Shown here piece after piece: positions 5,539-10,195 of a stretch of 10,195 bases of DNA (positions are counted from its first letter, which is position 1; the number at the start of each line of letters is the position of its first letter). This stretch comes from Candidatus Izemoplasmatales bacterium (lineage in GTDB: Bacteria > Bacillota_I > Bacilli_A > Izemoplasmatales > Hujiaoplasmataceae). The DNA lies in NCBI GenBank assembly GCA_028702245.1, contig JAQVPE010000019.1, forward strand, positions 1 through 10,195, given 5' to 3'. The position numbers and the translations under genes were made by a program. The notes beneath the pieces are model-generated. The model was given only the letters and a program-made list of their open reading frames with translations, was not told where the DNA came from and ran no database searches.

Positions 5539-6819
5539 TTAGTTTTCTTCCCCATCTTCTGCGAGTTCAGAGTCGGCGTCAATCTCCGTTTCGGTTTCGC
5601 TGAAATCGGCGTTTTTGATGCGGCCGAACTTGTCGGTGATCCGGTTGACCCTGCGGTCAACGGCATCGCTTTGACGAATCAAACTCCTGATGTTCTGGCT
5701 GAGTTTAGCCCAGTCGCGTTCGAAGATCTCAAACTCCTTGTTCAACAACTTCAGTTGACTATCGATGATCTTGGCGTTCTTAGCTTTTTCATAATCGATT
5801 CTTGCGGCGTGGAAGCTCGACAATAAGGGGATGATCGTTGTTGGGGAGACGATCGTCACCCGTTTCTCGCGCGCATATTCGACGATGTTCGACAGTTTGG
5901 CGTGGATCAAGGCGAGAATGCCGTCGCTGGCGACGAACATCAAAGCATAGTTGGCGGTTATCCCATCGATGATGTACTTGTTGCCGATATCGGTGATATG
6001 TTTTTTGACCTCGGCTCCGAAGGCTTGGATCAGTTTGTCTTCCTCATCTTTTGAAAGACCTTTGTTATCAAACAGCTTCGCATACGAAGAAAATGGAAAC
6101 TTGGAGTCGATCGCCACCTTGTTGTGAGGTTCAGGCATGAAAATAACGGCATCGGCCCGGACTGATTCCTTTGTTCCTCGGGATTCCTTGATTGTGTGTT
6201 GAAGTTCGTAAATGTTCTTGTTGTCTCCGAACACGCTGAACAAAAGCTGATTCAGCTGATATTCGCCAAAAGACCCGCGGGCCTGATTGTTCGACAGGAT
6301 ATTTTGAAGTCCGATCATCTCCGTTGACAGACCTTCGATTTTCTTCTGGGCTTCATCGATGATTTTCACCCGTTCGGCAATCTGCACAAAGGTCTCGTTG
6401 GTGTCACGAAAACCTTTCTGTAGGCGGTCATCGACCTCTTCGTTGATTTTGAAAAGTTTCTGGTTGATCTCATCGGTCAGTTTCTTGAAGTCCTCTTGCA
6501 ACCTTCCCGTCAATTTCTCCTGAAATCCGACGAGTTCTTTATTGACGTTGATCCTAAACTCGGAGATGTTTTCTCCGGATTTGTTGCTTGTCTCCCGCAG
6601 GAGATTGTTTACGTCTTGATTGAACTTCAACATTGAATCATAAACGGTTTTGATCACATCGGTTTTCATCTGGTCGATTTTGGCCAAGGTCGTCGATTCA
6701 ACTTTTTCCAAATCTCCGCCTCTTGGCTTTTTAAACTGGAGGACAACGTCAAAGATGACGCCAACAAGGACGAGCGACATCAATACTATTGTCAAAGTAT
6801 CCATTAGCGCAAGAAACAT
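5539..6819 (-). CDS. rmuC: RmuC-family protein, membrane-anchored (predicted nuclease-like, DNA recombination)
   Basis: RmuC proteins (PF02646) are predicted nucleases of the PD-(D/E)xK fold; E. coli rmuC limits inversion at short inverted repeats. The biochemical role is not settled. The 426 residues comprise a membrane helix at about 7-28, a long charged, probably coiled-coil stretch (about 40-170), the RmuC domain from NNQARGSFGEYQLNQLL (177) to about 385, and an acidic tail from about 405. The likely active-site residues are Asp223 in RADAVIF and the DSK of AIDSKFPF (238-240). The frame opens at a TTG at 6834, but the ATG at 6819 is preferred because a purine-rich GGGGTGTGA precedes it by two bases. 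It begins 17 bases after cls with no terminator between, so the two are probably co-transcribed. Confidence 0.88.
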   Translation of the reverse strand: MFLALMDTLTIVLMSLVLVGVIFDVVLQFKKPRGGDLEKVESTTLAKIDQMKTDVIKTVYDSMLKFNQDVNNLLRETSNKSGENISEFRINVNKELVGFQEKLTGRLQEDFKKLTDEINQKLFKINEEVDDRLQKGFRDTNETFVQIAERVKIIDEAQKKIEGLSTEMIGLQNILSNNQARGSFGEYQLNQLLFSVFGDNKNIYELQHTIKESRGTKESVRADAVIFMPEPHNKVAIDSKFPFSSYAKLFDNKGLSKDEEDKLIQAFGAEVKKHITDIGNKYIIDGITANYALMFVASDGILALIHAKLSNIVEYAREKRVTIVSPTTIIPLLSSFHAARIDYEKAKNAKIIDSQLKLLNKEFEIFERDWAKLSQNIRSLIRQSDAVDRRVNRITDKFGRIKNADFSETETEIDADSELAEDGEEN

Positions 6820-6836
6820 AATCACACCCCACAATC

Positions 6837-8357
6837 TTAGAATATCGGGCTAAACAGGTTAAGAAGCCCTTGAATGAAACGTTTGAGAATTCCCCGTTTT
6901 TGCCATTCGTCCAAGTTGATCTCATTAGAAACCTCAAGATCTTGATTGAAACTTCTGACAAGTTTCTGAACTGCTTTGTTATAGAATACGGATGTTACCT
7001 CAAAACTCAGATGGAAACTGCGGGGATCAAAGTTGACCGAGCCGACGGATGCGACCGCATCATCGATGATGAGGATCTTCGAGTGGACGAAATGATCGGC
7101 GTACTCGTAGATCTTGACCCCGATTTTGAGCAATTCCTCATAATAGGATCTGGTCGCAAGGCCAACGAGAGCATAATCGCTTTTTCCCGGGACCAGTAAT
7201 TTGATGTCGAGACCACTCTTGGCGGTGATTTTGATGGCGGCCATCATTTCCGGTTCGATAATCAAATAAGGAGTTACGATTTTGATTGACTTTTTGGCGT
7301 CATGAAACATCTTCAAATAAACATCGCGGATCAATCCGTTCTCGTAGTCGGGCCCTGATTCAATGAAAGAGACCAGACCTCGATAATCGGCATTCGTTTT
7401 GTCCATCGGGTAATCAAGCACTTTCTTGGTTATGTAGTACCAATCCTTGACAAAGACGTTTTGGATGCTCGTGACGCCGTTGCCAAGGGCAAGGATATGG
7501 GTGTCTCGCCAAAAACCGAACTTCTTCGATTCGTGGTTGTACTCGTCACCAAGGTTCATGCCGCCGATGAAGCCGATCAAGCCGTCAATAACGATCGCTT
7601 TCCGATGATTGCGGAAATTCAGATTGCTGTTGAAAACCGAAATCGTCTGCGGATCGAAAATGCCGATGTTAACGCCCGAACGTTTCAGTTCACGCATATA
7701 TTTGTTATTCAAGTAGCGGTTGCTGCCGAAATGATCGTAAATCAAATAGACATCGACTCCGGCTTCGGCCTTTTCTTTGAGAACATCCAAAACGCGTCTG
7801 CCGATCTTATCGGTTTTGATAATATAAAATTCCATGAAGATGTATTTGCTTGCTTTCCCCAACTCGTCGAGTAGCCTCGGAAAGAAAACATCACCATTAT
7901 TCAGGATTTCGACATGTGTGTCGTCCTGGTAGACGGCTCTGCCGGTGGTGTCATGAATAAAACGGAATATATTGCCATAGTCCCGCTTCTCATAATCGAC
8001 CTGAGTCGTTTCCTCAAGCCCAAGAAAAGCCTTATTTGCGATGAGCGGCCTCGTCTTGGGAAACTTGCGGGAGATGAAATCACGGGCGAAAATCAAATAG
8101 AGCAAGACGCCAAGGATCGGATTCAGAAGAATGACGATCAACCAGTGGCTCTTCTTGTAGGCGTACGACTGTTTCAATACAATGCTGATGGCGATGATCA
8201 ACGCTAATAGCCAAACCAGTCCAACAAGAAAATAGATGAAGATGTTATGTGGCAACAACTCCAGCAAGAACGAAAGACTGATGTATTGAGCCAAGGTAAC
8301 CGTATAGACGAACAGGAAAACGATCGCGAGGGCAACTAAGAGAAAATACCTTTTCAT
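6837..8357 (-). CDS. cls: Cardiolipin synthase, phospholipase D family
   Basis: Condenses two phosphatidylglycerol molecules to cardiolipin and glycerol at the membrane. The 506 residues match the Bacilli enzyme. Hydrophobic segments lie at about 3-24, 41-62 and 72-91; the last, with LLNPILGVLLYLIF, is the family's N-terminal PLDc_N element. Two HKD motifs follow: HRKAIVID at 251-258 and HSKILIID at 425-432, each with His, Lys and Asp in place, followed by GGMNLGDEY and GSVNFDPRS. The frame opens further upstream (8402), but the ATG at 8357 has a GGAGG site five bases before it and starts with a hydrophobic segment; the upstream codons overlap the promoter. Its own promoter separates it from the exporter gene; rmuC follows closely. 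Confidence 0.96.
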   Translation of the reverse strand: MKRYFLLVALAIVFLFVYTVTLAQYISLSFLLELLPHNIFIYFLVGLVWLLALIIAISIVLKQSYAYKKSHWLIVILLNPILGVLLYLIFARDFISRKFPKTRPLIANKAFLGLEETTQVDYEKRDYGNIFRFIHDTTGRAVYQDDTHVEILNNGDVFFPRLLDELGKASKYIFMEFYIIKTDKIGRRVLDVLKEKAEAGVDVYLIYDHFGSNRYLNNKYMRELKRSGVNIGIFDPQTISVFNSNLNFRNHRKAIVIDGLIGFIGGMNLGDEYNHESKKFGFWRDTHILALGNGVTSIQNVFVKDWYYITKKVLDYPMDKTNADYRGLVSFIESGPDYENGLIRDVYLKMFHDAKKSIKIVTPYLIIEPEMMAAIKITAKSGLDIKLLVPGKSDYALVGLATRSYYEELLKIGVKIYEYADHFVHSKILIIDDAVASVGSVNFDPRSFHLSFEVTSVFYNKAVQKLVRSFNQDLEVSNEINLDEWQKRGILKRFIQGLLNLFSPIF

Positions 8358-8362
8358 TACGG

Positions 8363-8367
8363 CCTCC
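8363..8367 (-). promoter_or_regulatory. cls ribosome binding site that fixes the start
   Basis: GGAGG on the minus strand, five bases before the ATG at 8357. No comparable site precedes the upstream in-frame ATG at 8402, which would also lie upstream of the predicted transcript start near 8384. Confidence 0.8.
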
Positions 8368-8390
8368 GTTACCGATTTATTACTAAATAT

Positions 8391-8399
8391 ATTATAACA
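8391..8399 (-). promoter_or_regulatory. Extended -10 promoter for cls-rmuC
   Basis: The minus strand reads TGTTATAAT, a perfect TATAAT (8391-8396) with the TGN extension. No convincing -35 lies 16-18 bases upstream. Transcription would start near 8384, giving a leader of about 27 bases. The site lies in the 62-base gap after the exporter gene, in which no terminator is visible, so exporter transcripts may also enter cls. Confidence 0.6.
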
Positions 8400-8419
8400 C
8401 AATATTTCCTAATAATCTA

Positions 8420-10195
8420 TCACACATCGCTAGAGACCGCGATCGATCTAAGCTGTTTTCCGCTTGACTCGGCCTCATATTGTAGTTGATAGAGATTATA
8501 GTAGTGACCGCGTTTTTTAAGAAGCTCCTGATGCGATCCCAACTCAATGATTTTACCCTTTTGCATAACGATGATCTTGTCGGCGTGCTGGATTGTCGAA
8601 AGCCTGTGGGCGACAATGATCATCGTGCCAACACTCATTAATTTCTTAAGCGATTCTTGGATCAAAATCTCCGTCTCGGTGTCGATGTTCGCAGTTGCTT
8701 CGTCGAGGATCATCACCGATGGCTTGTGCGACAAGGCCCTGGCGAAGGAGAGCAGCTGCCTTTGACCGGCGGAGAAGTTGTTGCCGCGCTCACGAACCAA
8801 TTCATCGTACTTTTGCGGTAACTTGTTGATAAACTTATCTGCGTTGACGTACTTGCACGATTCGATGATTTCAAGATCCGTGATGCTATCGTCACGCAGT
8901 CTGATGTTGGATTCAATCGTTCCCGAGAACAAAAAGACGTCCTGAAGCATCTGCCCGATCTGTTTTCTCAATGAAGCCAGCTTGATGTCCTTGATATCGA
9001 TGTCGTCGATCAGGATCCGGCCTTTCTGGATATCGTAGTTTCTGACGATGAGACTGATGATCGTCGTTTTTCCGGAACCGGTGGCGCCAACCAGCGCCAA
9101 CGTTTCTTTCGGATTGACGACAAAAGAAACATCTTTTAAGATCCAGTCGTCTTCTTGATAGGCAAACCAAACGTTTTGAAACTCGATCTTACCCTTGAAC
9201 TCACCAAGTTCGATTGCGTCTTCCTTGTCGGTGATGATCGGTTTTGTATCGAGTATCTCAAAGATCCGCTCGCCTGAGGTGAAAGCCGACTGCAAGGTAT
9301 CAAACTGTTCGGCGAGTTCTTGGATCGGGTGGAAAAACTTATTGATGTACTGGGTGAAGGCGAACAGCATCCCAAAAGAAAGGAACCCGCCGATGACTTC
9401 CAAAGAACCAAACCAGAGCACGATGATCAGTGCGATAATATAAAGAAGATACATGAGCGGCCTATAGAGGCTGAAAGCCAGTGTCTGCTGTAAATAGCTT
9501 TGATTAAGGTCAAGGTTTTTTCGGCGAAACTCCCGGAATTTCCGCTCTTCGCGGTTGAAGATTTGGATCAGCTTCATTCCGGAAAGATGTTCCGACAAGA
9601 AACCGTTTAAAATGGAGATATTCGCTCTTACTTTCCGGTAAGCCTTCCTTGCGAACTTGCGGAACACGAATGCGGCCACGACGACCGCCGGCACAACGCT
9701 CATGACATAAAGCGTCAATTTCCAATTGTTGAAAAACATGATTGCGAAAACGCCGATGATTGTGATTGAATTTTTGAAGAAGTTCACAAGCACATCCGTA
9801 TACAAGGTGTTGAGAGTGTCGGTATCGGAAGTCACCCTCGTCACGAGTTTTCCGATCGGTATGTGGTTGAAAGTATCCACGGACAACGACTCGATATGGG
9901 TGAAGACATCTTTCCGAATGTTGTAGATGATTTTCTGCCCTGCGTTTTGCAAAACCATCGTCTGCTTATAGGAGACGATTGCGCCGAGGCCAAGGAGAAC
10001 GAAGTATCCCAAGACGATGATCACAATCTTGACGAAACGAATCGTCGGTTCGCCAAGAGTATCGATCGCCTCGGATATGAGCAAGGGCCCGATCAAATCG
10101 ATGCCAACGACCAGCATTACGAGCACAAAAGAGATGATTAACTGCTTAATGAACGGTTTGACATATCTAAGCAAGCGTTTGATGATGACGCCATC
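8420..10195 (-). CDS. ABC exporter with fused membrane and ATPase domains, BmrD/LmrD-like (N-terminus off the right edge)
   Basis: A half-transporter of the multidrug/lipid exporter class: an ABC membrane domain (about 5-300, six predicted helices) followed by an ATPase domain (about 328-565). Numbers run from a TTG at 10174; the frame stays open for seven more codons to the edge, and that part (KRLLRYVKP) is family-like, so the true start lies outside. ATPase motifs: Walker A GATGSGKTT 363-371, Q-loop in GQMLQDVFLFSGT, signature FSAGQ 467-471, Walker B VMILDE 487-492 with catalytic Glu492, and H-loop His523. The signature lacks the usual second glycine of LSGGQ while the catalytic Glu is kept. 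This combination is typical of the BmrD/TM288-like subunit of a heterodimer, and points to a partner gene beyond the right edge. Substrate unknown. Confidence 0.93.
   Translation of the reverse strand, partial: DGVIIKRLLRYVKPFIKQLIISFVLVMLVVGIDLIGPLLISEAIDTLGEPTIRFVKIVIIVLGYFVLLGLGAIVSYKQTMVLQNAGQKIIYNIRKDVFTHIESLSVDTFNHIPIGKLVTRVTSDTDTLNTLYTDVLVNFFKNSITIIGVFAIMFFNNWKLTLYVMSVVPAVVVAAFVFRKFARKAYRKVRANISILNGFLSEHLSGMKLIQIFNREERKFREFRRKNLDLNQSYLQQTLAFSLYRPLMYLLYIIALIIVLWFGSLEVIGGFLSFGMLFAFTQYINKFFHPIQELAEQFDTLQSAFTSGERIFEILDTKPIITDKEDAIELGEFKGKIEFQNVWFAYQEDDWILKDVSFVVNPKETLALVGATGSGKTTIISLIVRNYDIQKGRILIDDIDIKDIKLASLRKQIGQMLQDVFLFSGTIESNIRLRDDSITDLEIIESCKYVNADKFINKLPQKYDELVRERGNNFSAGQRQLLSFARALSHKPSVMILDEATANIDTETEILIQESLKKLMSVGTMIIVAHRLSTIQHADKIIVMQKGKIIELGSHQELLKKRGHYYNLYQLQYEAESSGKQLRSIAVSSDV

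Noticed and set aside
1..10195. Mycoplasma-type code in which TGA encodes tryptophan
   Set aside because: nusG, cysS, rlmB, sigH and the exporter all end at TGA exactly where the family ends, and the junctions with the next genes depend on it.
1..10195. CRISPR array, insertion sequence, phage gene, tRNA or rRNA
   Set aside because: No regular spaced repeats, transposase or integrase motifs, or tRNA-like cloverleaf sequences were seen; the genes are densely packed core genes.

Overview
The window is an ordinary low-to-moderate-GC Bacillota (Firmicutes) chromosome segment. All eleven genes lie on the minus strand, so transcription runs from the right edge to the left edge. The lineage clue is the order cysS-mrnC-rlmB-sigH-rpmG-secE-nusG, the conserved Bacilli block known from Bacillus subtilis. 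Two parts of that block are missing: there is no yacP between rlmB and sigH, and no rplK-rplA after nusG. TGA is the stop codon of at least five genes (exporter, cysS, rlmB, sigH, nusG), so the standard bacterial code applies and a Mycoplasma/Spiroplasma-type code is excluded. A Bacilli-related lineage such as Acholeplasmatales or Izemoplasmatales is possible, but that is only an inference from gene style and layout.

Reading in the direction of transcription: (1) 10195-8420 is an ABC exporter whose 5' end lies off the right edge. It looks like the catalytically competent half of a BmrCD-type heterodimer. (2) 8357-6837 is a cardiolipin synthase with its own extended -10 promoter, followed after 17 bases by a membrane-anchored RmuC-family protein (6819-5539). 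(3) 5434-5237 is a monocistronic cold-shock protein gene with a clear promoter and a strong intrinsic terminator. (4) 5061-2003 is cysS-mrnC-rlmB-sigH, driven by a near-consensus promoter: cysteinyl-tRNA synthetase, Mini-III RNase, a 23S rRNA 2'-O-methyltransferase and a SigH-like sigma factor. (5) 1935-739 is rpmG-secE-nusG, with its own TTGACA promoter just after sigH and a symmetrical terminator after nusG. (6) 639-1 is the ATPase of a MacB/BceA-type ABC transporter, cut by the left edge, again with its own extended -10 promoter.

Most of the content is translation and transcription housekeeping (tRNA charging, rRNA maturation and modification, L33, NusG) and Sec export, with envelope and transport genes on both sides. 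No tRNA or rRNA gene, mobile element, CRISPR array or phage gene was seen, and no gene-free stretch exceeds about 175 bases. I found no new multi-gene system. The most notable points are a repeated upstream element shared by the csp and cysS promoters, a SecE with two extra N-terminal membrane helices, a SigH-type sigma factor embedded in a translation operon, and TTG starts coupled to the stop codons of the preceding genes.
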